64,000 bases of DNA from Thermus sp. 2.9 (GTDB lineage: Bacteria; Deinococcota; Deinococci; Deinococcales; Thermaceae). Under the pieces are notes generated by a model. That model made no database searches and was not told the DNA's origin. It worked only from the letters and a program-made list of their open reading frames with translations. Each line of letters begins with the position of its first letter. Position 1 is the first letter of the stretch. Shown in pieces: positions 9,136 to 21,739 of the stretch. Made by a program: the position numbers and the translations under genes. Location: assembly GCF_000794385.1 (NCBI RefSeq), contig NZ_JTJB01000030.1, forward strand, positions 43,708 to 107,707. The letters are read 5' to 3'.

Positions 9136-9164
9136 AGTGTAGGGCCTCCCCATCCACCCTTCAA
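9136..9164 (-). promoter_or_regulatory. Promoter of tRNA-Glu/tRNA-Val unit
   Basis: On the minus strand TTGAAG (9159-9164) and TACACT (9136-9141) are separated by 17 bp. The -10 box lies about 40 nt before the 5' end of tRNA-Glu. Confidence 0.6.
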
Positions 9165-9230
9165 GCCCCCTCTATACTGACCTTTGTACTTTCCGCCTAG
9201 ACCGCGAACGGCACCCCGAGAGGGAGTGCC

Positions 9231-9365
9231 ATGGATTTGTCAAGACTTCCCCCCTTCAAGCGGGCTTTGGTGGAGAAGGCCCTGCGGCGCGGAGACACGG
9301 CGTGGGCGGAGCGGTTGCTGGCGATGTTCGCCGCGGATGCGCCGCCCCAGGAGCAAGAAGAGGTA
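9231..9365 (+). pseudogene. Truncated ORF abutting IS256-type fragment
   Basis: An ATG preceded by GAGGGAG opens a frame starting MDLSRLPPFKRALVEKALRR. After about 45 residues it runs into sequence antisense to the transposase fragment. Codon use looks genuine up to there. I do not recognise the family. The likely explanation is the 5' end of a gene cut by the insertion sequence, but a chance frame cannot be excluded. Confidence 0.3.
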
Positions 9366-9875
9366 AGCCCAAATTCCCCCAAGCCCCTTCCTCAGCACCT
9401 TCAGGGAAAACCCATCCAGGTACACGAAGGCCATCTCCTCCGGCAAGGGCCTCTTCCGGAAGGCCTCCGCCTTCTCCAGCACCTCGTCCGTGATGGCGCC
9501 CTTGGTCTCGTGGGTGTAGCGGTGGCCCAGGAGGAGGCTCATCACCTCCGCCGCCTTGCGCTGGGTGACCCCGGCGGCGTACAGGGCCACCGCCACCTCC
9601 CCCACGTCCACCTGGCGGCGGGCGTAGGGCTGGTTGACGGAGTCCCCGCGATAGCGGAGGAAGCTGGGGTAGTACCGCCCTTCCCGATCCCGGGGGATGG
9701 CCAGTTCCACCTGGCCGAAGGCGGTCTCCAACCTGCGGGGGTAGTGGCCGTTCTCGCGCCCGCCCTTTTGCCGGAGAAAGGCGTCCCGGTCCGCCTCCAG
9801 GAGAAGCTGGAGCACCTCGGTCACCGTTTCCTTCACCGCTTCCCGTAGCAGGGCTTGCAGGGTAGACGGGTCCAT
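9366..9875 (-). pseudogene. IS256-family transposase, N-terminal fragment
   Basis: Starts MDPSTLQALLREAVKETV and contains RENGHYPRRLETAFGQVELAI, PRDREGRYYPSFLRY and DEVLEKAEAFRKRPL. It reaches FVYLDGFSLKVLRKG, which includes the first catalytic Asp of Mutator/IS256 transposases. The remaining ~200 residues with the other catalytic acids are missing. Transposition function is therefore lost. The exact breakpoint near 9366-9400 cannot be fixed by eye. One IS end lies upstream at 9907-9948. Confidence 0.8.
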
Positions 9876-9906
9876 GGGGTACCTCCTGTCTGGCTCCTGT
9901 ACCCCC

Positions 9907-9948
9907 CCTTTTTTACACAAACCCATATACATAATTCCTTACACGACC
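9907..9948 (-). repeat. IS end repeat, inner copy
   Basis: About 42 bp ending ATTCCTTACACGACC. It lies just upstream of the IS256-type transposase start and probably is that element's terminal repeat. A second copy with the same orientation follows 43 bp further on. Confidence 0.6.
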
Positions 9949-9950
9949 GC

Positions 9951-9991
9951 CCTTTTTGCACAAACTCATACACAGTATTCCTTACACGACC
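9951..9991 (-). repeat. IS end repeat, outer copy
   Basis: A direct repeat of the inner copy at 43-bp spacing. Both share CACAAAC, then CATA, then ATTCCTTACACGACC, with several substitutions between. Two IS ends in tandem suggest a second, now lost, copy or an end duplication. Confidence 0.6.
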
Positions 9992-10198
9992 CCCTGGACC
10001 CCATGGACCCCATGGAAAAGGAGCTACGGGACTTTTTTCGGACCAGGAGGAAGTGCATAATCCCCTGGACGAGGCTACCCACCGCAGGCGCCGGGTAGGA
10101 AGACGCTTCCCAAGGGAAACCTTCCTGATGCTTAGGGAAAAGGAGAAGAGGCACTACGGGGAATACCGCACCCGAAAGCCTTGTCCTCGAGGCCTGGG
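9992..10198. other. Intergenic stretch without recognised gene
   Basis: It begins with a short tandem duplication of GGACCCCAT (9996-10013). A plus-strand frame reads MEKELRDFFRTRRK before stopping, but it has no recognisable family and no clear ribosome site. Probably residue of the mobile-element region. Confidence 0.4.
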
Positions 10199-10218
10199 AA
10201 AAACTGGGCTGAACCCAG
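10199..10218 (-). terminator. Terminator of lysJK
   Basis: On the minus strand CTGGG-TTCAG-CCCAG is followed by TTTTTC. It begins 10 nt after the lysK stop codon. Confidence 0.6.
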
Positions 10219-10227
10219 AGGGGGTGC

Positions 10228-12472
<2,245 letters not shown>

Positions 12473-12488
12473 ACGCACCCCCGCAAAG

Positions 12489-12512
12489 AAAAACCCCCGG
12501 GACGGGCCCGGG
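12489..12512 (-). terminator. Attenuator terminator hairpin upstream of lysJ
   Basis: In minus-strand RNA, CCCGGG-CCCGU-CCCGGG is followed by GG and UUUUU. It sits between a tiny leader ORF and lysJ, so it would stop transcription before lysJ unless prevented. Its 5' arm (12510-12512) is shared with an alternative upstream hairpin. Confidence 0.7.
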
Positions 12513-12526
12513 AAGCCAGGCTTCCC
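12510..12526 (-). promoter_or_regulatory. Candidate antiterminator hairpin
   Basis: GGGAAG-CCUGG-CUUCCC in minus-strand RNA. It shares bases 12510-12512 with the terminator stem, so both hairpins cannot form completely together. Confidence 0.55.
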
Positions 12527-12534
12527 AGGCCGGT

Positions 12535-12558
12535 TTAGGTTTTGCCCCGGACGGCCAT
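12535..12558 (-). CDS. lysJ leader peptide (MAVRGKT)
   Basis: A seven-codon ORF reading Met-Ala-Val-Arg-Gly-Lys-Thr-stop, starting about 9 nt after the -10 box. It contains one Arg (CGG) and one Lys (AAA) codon. It ends 9 nt before the first of two mutually exclusive hairpins. Position and content fit a leader peptide that senses charged tRNA for attenuation of a lysine/arginine gene. Leader-peptide attenuation of lysine genes is known in Thermus; this particular leader is inferred. Confidence 0.6.
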   Translation of the reverse strand: MAVRGKT

Positions 12559-12567
12559 CTCCCCTTC

Positions 12568-12596
12568 AGGGTAGGGGGCGGGCCCCCCGGTGTCAA
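12568..12596 (-). promoter_or_regulatory. Promoter of lysJK
   Basis: Consensus TTGACA (12591-12596), 17-bp spacer, TACCCT (12568-12573) on the minus strand. Transcription should begin only a few bases before the leader-peptide ATG. Confidence 0.75.
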
Positions 12597-12601
12597 CGGG
12601 A

Positions 12602-12607
12602 TAGACT
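12602..12607 (+). promoter_or_regulatory. -10 box of folK
   Basis: TAGACT ends exactly 6 nt before the folK GTG, implying a leaderless mRNA. It lies back to back with the lysJ promoter. Confidence 0.45.
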
Positions 12608-12613
12608 GGGGGC

Positions 12614-13093
12614 GTGCTGGCCTACGTGGGCTTGGGCTCCAACCTGGGGGATCGGGCGGCCTATCTCTTGGCCGCCTCCTCCCTCCTTTCCCGCCTCCCC
12701 AAGACCCATCTCCGCCGCCTTTCCCCCGTATACGAAACCGCTCCCCTTGGCCCGCCCCAACCCCCTTACCTCAACCTGGTGGCGGAGGTGGAGACGGGCT
12801 TGGGCCCAAGGGAGCTCCTCGAGGCCCTCTTGGGGGTGGAGAGGGCCTTGGGCCGGGAGCGCAAGGAGCGCTGGGGCCCGAGGACCATTGACCTGGACCT
12901 CCTCCTCTACGGGGACCTGGTCCTGGAGGAGGAGGGGCTTCAGGTGCCCCACCCCAGGCTCCACGAGCGGGCCTTCGTGCTGGTGCCCCTTTTGGACCTC
13001 CTCCCCGAGGGGCGGCACCCCGCCTTGGGCCTCGGCTTCGCCGAGCTCTTGGCGGCCTTGGACGCCTCCGGGGTTTCGCCCCTTGTGCTATAG
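12614..13093 (+). CDS. folK: 2-amino-4-hydroxy-6-hydroxymethyldihydropteridine pyrophosphokinase
   Basis: Transfers pyrophosphate from ATP to the pterin in folate synthesis. The 159-residue protein begins with YVGLGSNLGDR. RWGPRTIDLDLLLYGD near residues 91-106 is the HPPK signature with the two Mg-binding aspartates. Length is normal. The GTG start lies 6 nt after TAGACT. It is followed by the S1-domain gene 40 bp downstream. Confidence 0.94.
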   Translation: MLAYVGLGSNLGDRAAYLLAASSLLSRLPKTHLRRLSPVYETAPLGPPQPPYLNLVAEVETGLGPRELLEALLGVERALGRERKERWGPRTIDLDLLLYGDLVLEEEGLQVPHPRLHERAFVLVPLLDLLPEGRHPALGLGFAELLAALDASGVSPLVL

Positions 13094-13094
13094 T
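13089..13094 (+). promoter_or_regulatory. Possible -10 box of S1-domain gene
   Basis: TATAGT overlaps the folK stop and lies 38 nt before the S1 gene start. No good -35 is visible. Confidence 0.3.
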
Positions 13095-13132
13095 GGGGGC
13101 ATCGCGGGCAGGACCGCGCGAGGAGAAGGAAA

Positions 13133-13510
13133 GTGGAGATAGAAGCGGGAAGCATCGTGGAAGGCCGCGTGGTGCGGGTGACGGATTTCGGCGCCTTTGT
13201 GGAGCTTCCGGGCGGGGAGCAGGGCCTGGTGCACATCTCCCAGATCGCCCACGAGTTCGTGAAGAACGTCCGGGACTTCCTCAACGAGGGGGACATCGTC
13301 CAGGTGATGGTGAAGGGTCGGGACGCCAAGGGCCGGCTGGACCTTTCCATCAAGGACCTGACCCCGGCCCCCGAAGGGGCGCCCCCGCCCCGGCCCCGGC
13401 GGCTCCCCAAGCAGTCCCCGGAGTTTGAGAACAAGCTCAAGAGCTTCCTCCGGGGCACCGGGGGGTTTGGCGGTGGCAAGGGCAAGAAGGGCGGCCGCAG
13501 GAAGCGTTAG
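13133..13510 (+). CDS. S1-domain RNA-binding protein
   Basis: A 125-residue protein. Residues 1-75 are a single S1 domain: GSIVEGRVVRVTDFGAFVEL, then GLVHISQIAHEFV and GRLDLSIKDL. It is similar to the general-stress-13/YugI group and to the S1 domain of polynucleotide phosphorylase. The tail is rich in Pro, Arg, Lys and Gly and should bind RNA nonspecifically. The GTG has an AGGAGAAGG site upstream. A hairpin terminator follows. Its exact role is unknown; ribosome association is plausible. Confidence 0.85.
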   Translation: MEIEAGSIVEGRVVRVTDFGAFVELPGGEQGLVHISQIAHEFVKNVRDFLNEGDIVQVMVKGRDAKGRLDLSIKDLTPAPEGAPPPRPRRLPKQSPEFENKLKSFLRGTGGFGGGKGKKGGRRKR

Positions 13511-13523
13511 CGCCCAAAAGGGA

Positions 13524-13553
13524 CCCCGGGGGGTTTATCCCTCCGGGGCTTTG
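13524..13553 (+). terminator. Terminator after S1-domain gene
   Basis: CCCCGG (13524-13529) pairs with CCGGGG (13543-13548) and is followed by CTTT. The T tract is short. Confidence 0.5.
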
Positions 13554-13556
13554 CCG

Positions 13557-13562
13557 TAGAGT
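13557..13562 (+). promoter_or_regulatory. -10 box of trxA
   Basis: TAGAGT, 8 nt before the trxA ATG. The spacer is a G6 run plus two bases. Confidence 0.35.
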
Positions 13563-13570
13563 AGGGGGGT

Positions 13571-13900
13571 ATGGCGAAGCCCCTGGAGGTTACCGACCAG
13601 AACTTTGATGAGCTCTTGGGCGGCCACCCCTTGGTCCTGGTGGATTTCTGGGCGGAGTGGTGCGCGCCTTGCCGCATGATCGCCCCCATCCTGGAGGAGT
13701 TGGCCCAGGAGTACGAGGGGAAGCTGGTGGTGGCCAAGCTGGACGTGGACGAAAACCCCAAAACCGCCATGCGCTTTCGCGTGATGAGCATCCCCACGGT
13801 GATCCTCTTCAAAAACGGCCAACCCGTGGAGGTCCTGGTGGGGGCGCAGCCCAAGCGCAACTTCCAGGCCAAGATTGAGAAGCACCTGCCCCAGGCATGA
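13571..13900 (+). CDS. trxA: Thioredoxin
   Basis: A 109-residue cytoplasmic disulfide reductase. It has the [18 protein letters not shown] active site with redox cysteines in WCAPC near residues 31-35. The cis-proline region [14 protein letters not shown] lies near 75. The canonical WCGPC has Ala in place of Gly. The stop overlaps the plsX ATG by 4 bp. Confidence 0.95.
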   Translation: MAKPLEVTDQNFDELLGGHPLVLVDFWAEWCAPCRMIAPILEELAQEYEGKLVVAKLDVDENPKTAMRFRVMSIPTVILFKNGQPVEVLVGAQPKRNFQAKIEKHLPQA

Positions 13901-14877
13901 GAATCGCCCTGGACGCCATGGGGGGGGATCGGGCCCCGGAAGTAACGGTCCAGGGGGCCCTCTTGGCGGCCCGGGAGGGGGTGGAGGTCCTTTTGGTGGG
14001 GGAGGAAGAGCGGCTTAAGGCGACCTTGGCCCGTTTTGGGGGAAGGCTTCCCATCCACCACGCCCCCGACTGGATCCCTATGGAGGAGCACGCCACCGAG
14101 GTGCGCAAGCGCCGGGAAAGCTCCATCTGGGTGGCCATGGAGCTCCTCAAGCGGAAGGAGGTGGAGGCGGTGGTTTCCATGGGGCACACCGGGGCCACCA
14201 TGGCCGCCGCCCTGTTCGTTTTGGGCCGGGTCCGGGGGGTGGAGCGGCCCGCCCTCCTCGTGGAGTTCCCGAGCCTAAAGGGGCGCACCTTCTTGCTGGA
14301 CGGGGGGGCCAACGCCGACTGCCGCCCCCCCTTTTTGGTCCAGTTCGCCGCCATGGGCCTGGCCTACGCCGAGGCCAGCGGGGTGGCCCATCCCAAGGTG
14401 GGCCTCCTTTCCATCGGGGAGGAGGAGGGGAAGGGAAACGCCTTGGTCCTCGAGGCCTACCCCCTCCTGCGGGCGGCCTTGGGGGAGCGCTTTTTCGGCA
14501 ACGTGGAGGGGCGGGACATCTTCCTCGGCACCGCGGAGGTGGTGGTCACGGACGGCTTCACCGGGAACGTGGCCCTGAAGCTGGCGGAGGGGGAGGCCAA
14601 GGCCCTTTTCACCTGGATCAAGGAGGCCTTCGCCTCTAGCCCCTGGGCCAGGCTGGGGGCCCTGTTGGCCCGGGGGGCCTTGCGCCGGGTGAAGGCCCGG
14701 GTGGACCCCTCCCAGTACGGGGCCATGCCCCTTTTGGGGGTGGAGGGGGCGGTCTTCGTCGGCCACGGCTCGGCGGATGCCTTGGCGGTGAAAAACGCCC
14801 TCCTCCGGGCCAAGGCCTTGGTGGAGGCGGGGCTTCTTGCGCGGGTGCGGGAGGCCCTGGCCGCCCTACACGTCTAG
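13897..14877 (+). CDS. plsX: Phosphate acyltransferase PlsX
   Basis: Makes acyl-phosphate from acyl-ACP for phospholipid synthesis. The 326-residue protein has the N-terminal [26 protein letters not shown] near 90, and [13 protein letters not shown] near 128. [18 protein letters not shown] lies near 210, and [16 protein letters not shown] near 287. Length matches the family. It is coupled to trxA by an ATGA overlap and overlaps archease by 12 bp at its 3' end. Confidence 0.95.
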   Translation: MRIALDAMGGDRAPEVTVQGALLAAREGVEVLLVGEEERLKATLARFGGRLPIHHAPDWIPMEEHATEVRKRRESSIWVAMELLKRKEVEAVVSMGHTGATMAAALFVLGRVRGVERPALLVEFPSLKGRTFLLDGGANADCRPPFLVQFAAMGLAYAEASGVAHPKVGLLSIGEEEGKGNALVLEAYPLLRAALGERFFGNVEGRDIFLGTAEVVVTDGFTGNVALKLAEGEAKALFTWIKEAFASSPWARLGALLARGALRRVKARVDPSQYGAMPLLGVEGAVFVGHGSADALAVKNALLRAKALVEAGLLARVREALAALHV

Positions 14878-15285
14878 GATCACCCGGGCCCGCCACCTCC
14901 CCCCTTCCTGGCCCACGTACAGGCCGTGGAAGGTGGTGCTCTTCACCTCCCCCTGGAAGCCAAAGGCCTCCTGGAAGGGCTCGCCTCGGAGGTGGGCTTC
15001 CAGGCGGTAGCCCCCTTCCTCCTCCCGGATGCTCACCTTGGCCTTGCCCGGCACGAAGCCCTTGGTCTGGATCAGGTAGATGAGCTCGTTTAGGTAGCGC
15101 ACCAAGAGGGTGTCCAGGTCCTCGGCCCACAGGGTGAGGCGCCGCCCTTTCTTTCCCCCTTCCGGGGGGTTTTGGAACATTACCGCCAAAAGCCCTTTTA
15201 GGGCGGCCTGGAAGAGGCCCTCGAGGCTTTCCGCCTCCACCTCAAAGCCGATGTCGGCGGTGTGGTCCAATAGCCTCACCACCAT
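14866..15285 (-). CDS. Archease
   Basis: A 139-residue protein with the family hallmarks RLLDHTADIGFEVEAESL at the N-terminus, TLLVRYLNELIYLIQTKG in the middle, and FHGLYVG near the C-terminus. Archease activates the RNA ligase RtcB in tRNA and RNA repair. The conserved metal-binding Asp (DHTADIG) is present. No rtcB gene lies in the window. The ATG at 15285 overlaps the upstream PIG-L gene by 10 bp, so it is the last gene of a glyA-PIG-L-archease unit. Confidence 0.92.
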   Translation of the reverse strand: MVVRLLDHTADIGFEVEAESLEGLFQAALKGLLAVMFQNPPEGGKKGRRLTLWAEDLDTLLVRYLNELIYLIQTKGFVPGKAKVSIREEEGGYRLEAHLRGEPFQEAFGFQGEVKSTTFHGLYVGQEGGRWRARVILDV

Positions 15286-15945
15286 GGCCCCTCCACCAAG
15301 CCCTCCCTTCCCACCACGTGGAAGGTCTCGGTCCAAAGCCGCTCCGGGTGGCGCTCCAGGAAGGAGAGGACCGAGAGGGCCTGGGTCTTGTGCTGGGCGA
15401 GGGCCCTGAGCTTCTCCTTGAGGGCCCACTCGGGCAGGCGCAGGCGGTGGGTTACGGGGTAGGGGCCTTCCGGGCGCACCATGTAGACCACCTGGGCGAG
15501 GCCCGCCGCCGCCCCTTGGGCGTAGCGGCTTGTGGCCACGTGGTCGGGGTGGCCGTTCAGGCCGTCCGGGGGGAAGGTGATCACGGAGCGGGGCCTTAGG
15601 GCGAGGAGGCGCTTTCGGATGGCCTCTTCCGCCTCGGGGTGTTCCAGGAGGCCTTCCCCCGTGGCCTTGCCCCTTTCCCCCCTTCCGCTTCCCGGGGGAG
15701 GCCGTTAGGGAAGGAGAGGACCTCGAGGAAGTCCACCCGCAGGACCTCCGCCGCCCGCCGGAGTTCTTCCGATCGCACCCTCCCTAACTCCTCCGGGGGG
15801 CAAAGGCCCAGGGTCCTCCCCGCCTCCCCCCGGGTCAGGGTGAGGATGCCCGTCCTTAGGCCCGCGGCCTTGGCCAAAAGGAGCGCCCCCCCGGCTCCGA
15901 AGCCCTCGTCGTCGGGGTGGGGGACCACCACCAGGAGGTCCAGCA

Positions 15946-15946
<1 letters not shown>
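15276..15946 (-). pseudogene. PIG-L/LmbE-family deacetylase (frameshifted)
   Basis: A zinc deacetylase family acting on N-acetylglucosamine conjugates; in Thermus/Deinococcus such proteins include the bacillithiol deacetylase BshB. The N-terminus has LLVVVPHPDDEGFGAGG with the HPDDE metal motif. The second part has VITFPPDGLNGHPDHVATSR with the HPDH ligand. The frame breaks in a G6 run (C6 at 15677-15682) after PREAEGGKG. Changing the run by one base restores GLLEHPEAEEAIRKRLLALR and yields about 223 residues. The start shares one base with the glyA stop (TGATG). Exact substrate is not determined. Confidence 0.82.
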
Positions 15947-17196
<1,250 letters not shown>

Positions 17197-17197
17197 C

Positions 17198-17203
17198 TAA
17201 GCT
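17198..17203 (+). promoter_or_regulatory. -10 box of small membrane protein gene
   Basis: TAAGCT, 6 nt before the ATG at 17210. Confidence 0.3.
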
Positions 17204-17209
17204 AAGGCC

Positions 17210-17466
17210 ATGAAAGGGAACGCCTTCACCATTTTGAAGTGGGGAGCCCTGCTGGCCCTCGCCGTTTTGCTCCTCGCCACCCTCCTCATCAACTTCACCA
17301 CGAGCCGCGACCTGCCCGAGCTGGTGCGGGTGCAGGTGGAGCGCTACGCCGTTTGTAGCTACTGGTTTTTCGGCTGGCACCTGGCCTCCACCGGGGCCTT
17401 CGCCTTCGCCTTCTTGGCCCTGGGCCTCGTCCTGGGGCTCGTCTTGGGGCTTTTCCTGGGGCGGCG

Positions 17467-17470
<4 letters not shown>
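17210..17470 (+). CDS. Small two-TM membrane protein, unknown function
   Basis: An 86-residue protein. One hydrophobic helix is at about 10-28 and a second at about 60-82, rich in Leu, Gly and Val, ending in GRR. The loop contains RDLPELVRVQVERYAVCSY. I do not recognise a family. It sits alone on the plus strand between glyA and purF and overlaps the purF stop by 4 bp. A -10-like box at leaderless spacing and good codon use support it being real. Confidence 0.65.
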
Positions 17471-18850
<1,380 letters not shown>

Positions 18851-18858
<8 letters not shown>

Positions 18859-21026
18859 CCAGGACCTCCCGCAAGGGGCGTTGCCAGATGGCCTTAAGCT
18901 CGGCCACCTCCCACTCTAGCACCCCCTTTGGGGTGAGGACCGTGAGGGTCTTCCCGCCCGTTTCCCCCAGGATGCGGTAGGGGAGGCCTTGGGCCTCGAG
19001 GCGGGCCGTGGCCTCCTTCAGGCGCTCCTTGGCCACGGTGAAGAGGATGCGGCTCGGCGCCTCCCCGAAGAGGGCCTCCAGGCCCTCCTCCCGCACCTCC
19101 ACCGTGGCCCCGAGGCCGTGGGGGAAGGCCATCTCCGCCAACGCCACCAGAAGCCCCCCTTCCGCCAGGTCGTGGGCGGTCTGCACGAGACCCGAGGCGA
19201 TCAGGTCGCGGATGGCTTCCTGCGCCGCCTTCTCCCGCTTTAGGTCCAAGGCGGGCGGGTGGCCGGCCTCGAGGCCGGTGAGGAGGTACAGGACCTCGCT
19301 TCCCCCAAGCTCCCCCCGCTCCTCCCCCAGGAGGACCACCACTTCCCCAGGCCGCTTAAAGCCCATCTCCGCCCGGCGCCGGATGTCCAAGACCCCCCAC
19401 CACCCCCACCATGGCCGTGGGGGGGATGCGCCTTCCCCCCGCCTCGTTGTAGAGGGATACGTTGCCGCTCACCACGGGCACGCCCAAGGCGGCGCTGGCC
19501 TCCTTTAGGCCCTCTAGGGTTTCCTTGAGCTCGTAATAGCCCTCGGGGGTTTCCGGGCTTCCCAGGTTGAGGCCGTCGGTGTAGGCGAGGGGCCTCGCCC
19601 CCACCACGGAGACGTTGCGGCAGGCCTCCGCCAGGGCGTGCATGGCCCCCAGGCGGGGGTGGAGGCGGCTATAGCGGGGGTTTTGGTCCACCTTGGCGGC
19701 GATGCCGAGCTGGGTGCCCTTGACCCAGAGGATGGCGGCGTCCCCCTTCCCCGGCACCAAGGCGGTGCGGGTGCCCACCTGGTGGTCATAGCGCTCGTAG
19801 ACCGCCTCCCGGCTCGCCAGGTTGGGGGAGGCGAGGAGCCTTTCCAGGACCTCCTTGGGGTCCGCCTTTAGGGGAGGAAGGGGGGTTTCCCGGAGGCGCT
19901 TCACCTCGGGGTCCTCCTGGGCCAGGCGCACGTAGGTGGGAGCCTCCGCCAGGGCCTCCGTGGGCACCTCCGCCACCACCTCTCCCCTAAAGAAGACCCT
20001 GAAGACCCGCTCTGGGATGGTGCGGGCCACGGCCACGCAGTCCAGGCCCCACCTGCGGAAGACCTCCTCTAGCGCCTTTTCCTTCCCTGGCCGGGGCACC
20101 AGGACCATGCGCTCTTGGCTTTCCGAGAGGAGGAGCTCCTCCGGGGCCATGCCCGCCTCCCGGGTGGGGACGAGGTCCAGGTGGAGCTCCACCCCGAGGC
20201 CGGACTTGTGGGCGAGCTCGGCGAGGCTGGAGGTGAGGCCCGCCGCCCCCATGTCCTGCACCCCTTCCACCAGGTCTTTTTCTATGGCCTCGAGGGTGGC
20301 CTCCATGAGGAGCTTCCCCAAAAAGGGGTCCCCCACCTGCACCGCCGGGCGGTCCTCTTCCTTCTCCTCCTTGAGCTCCCGGCTGGCGAAGGCCGCCCCC
20401 CCGATGCCGTCCCGCCCCGTCTTGGCCCCGGCGTAGTAGATGGGCCGGCCCAAGGAGGCGCGGCTTCGCCGCAGGTGCTCCTCCCGGAGGAGCCCCAGGC
20501 ACATGGCGTTCACCAAGGGGTTTTCCCGGTAGCCCTCGTGGAAGTAGAGGTCCCCGCCCACGGTGGGCACGCCGATGGCGTTGCCGTAAAAGGCGATGCC
20601 GGAAACCACCCCCTTGAAGAGGTAGCGGCTACGGCCCTCGGGGGGGCCAAAGCGCAGGGAGTCCAGGAGGGCGATGGGGCGGGCCCCCATGCTCATGATG
20701 TCCCGGAGGATCCCCCCCACCCCCGTGGCCGCCCCTTGGAAGGGCTCCACGGCGGAGGGGTGGTTGTGGCTTTCTATCTTGAAGGCCACCGCCCACCCTT
20801 CCCCCAGGCGCACCACCCCGGCGTTTTCCCCCGGGCCCTGGAGCACCGCTTCCCCCTCCTTGGGGAGCTCCTTGAGGAGGGGGCGGGAGTTCTTGTAGGC
20901 GCAGTGCTCGCTCCACATCACCTTGAAGAGGAGGAGCTCCACCCGGTTGGGCTCCCGCCCAAGCCGCCTTTGGATCTCCCGGTACTCCCCTTCCGGGATG
21001 CCCAACTCCTTGGCCAGGGCTTCCAT
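18851..21026 (-). pseudogene. purL: purL, FGAM synthase large subunit (frameshifted)
   Basis: Phosphoribosylformylglycinamidine synthase subunit II, working with PurQ and PurS. The first part carries MWSEHCAYKNSRPLLKEL and VAFKIESHNHPSAVEPFQG, plus GVQDMGAAGLTSS near 262. The frame breaks after RIPPTAMVGVVG: the C6/G6 run at 19393-19398 has one base too many. Removing it reads GVLDIRRRAEMGFKRPGE and continues to the stop, giving about 725 residues, the usual short PurL length. The ATG at 21026 shares one base with the HAD-gene stop. PurL is needed for purine autonomy, so a base-calling error is likely. Confidence 0.92.
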
Positions 21027-21739
21027 CACTCCAGGAGGGGGAGGAGCTCGCGGTGGTCCTTCACCTTGGCCGTGGGCTTCACCTCCCCGTTCACCTCCCT
21101 CAGGCCCACGTACTGCACCGCCCAGGGATAGCCGGCGCCGAAGGCTCCCTTGATGTCCGTGTGGGGCAGGTCCCCCACGTGGAGGGCCTCCTCGGGGGCC
21201 ACCCCCAGGGCCTCGAGGGCCGCCAGGAAGGCCTCGGGCTTGGTCTTCACGAAGCCGGTCTCGTCGGAGAAGCTATAGGCCTGGAAGACGTCCAAGCCTT
21301 GCCTGCGCAGGTGCTCCCGGAGGAGGCGGCCCGGGGTCATGCCCGTGTCGGAAACGATGGCCAAGGGGTACTTCCCGGCCAGGGCCCTTAGCGCCTCCAC
21401 CCCCGGCAGGGGCTTGAGGTCGGCGAGGAGGGAGGTCTCCTCCAGCCTCCTCGCGGTGAGGGCGATGAGCCCGGGGTCGTGGGGGGCGCCCAGGAGGGCG
21501 AAGATGCGGGCCACCCGGTCGTACACGGACAGGTGCTCCCCCGCCTTCCAGGCCTCCTCAAAGGCCAAGGCCGCCTGCCGGTAGGCCTCCCGCACCTCGC
21601 TTTCCTCCGCGGGGTGGCCCGCTTCGGAAAGGGCGTCCAGGAGGATCTCGTACCGGGCGGGCATGACCTTTTCCAAAAACGCCTCCCCCTCGGTGAAGAG
21701 GGTGCCCCAGAAGTCAAAGGTGATGGCCTTGGGTTTCAT
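21026..21739 (-). CDS. HAD-superfamily hydrolase within purine operon
   Basis: A 237-residue phosphatase-like protein. Motif I is TFDFWGTL, with Trp in place of the second Asp. A cap insert covers about residues 20-90. Motif II is AIVSDTG near 127. The motif III Lys is in FVKTKPEAF near 165, and motif IV is HVGDLPHTDIKGA near 190. It overlaps purQ by 4 bp and purL by 1 bp, so it is firmly inside the operon. A nucleotide- or intermediate-dephosphorylating role is an inference from context; the substrate is unknown. Replacement of the second Asp occurs in some active HAD groups. Confidence 0.85.
   Translation of the reverse strand: MKPKAITFDFWGTLFTEGEAFLEKVMPARYEILLDALSEAGHPAEESEVREAYRQAALAFEEAWKAGEHLSVYDRVARIFALLGAPHDPGLIALTARRLEETSLLADLKPLPGVEALRALAGKYPLAIVSDTGMTPGRLLREHLRRQGLDVFQAYSFSDETGFVKTKPEAFLAALEALGVAPEEALHVGDLPHTDIKGAFGAGYPWAVQYVGLREVNGEVKPTAKVKDHRELLPLLE

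Noticed and set aside
8442..9157. Open frames on either strand across the tRNA genes, e.g. ending GRGFEPLTSRL
   Set aside because: They read through tRNA-Val/Glu or antisense to them; such ends are a well-known artefact of translating tRNA genes.
9173..9178. Plus-strand TATACT as promoter for the ORF at 9231
   Set aside because: No -35 at a suitable distance and the ORF itself is doubtful.
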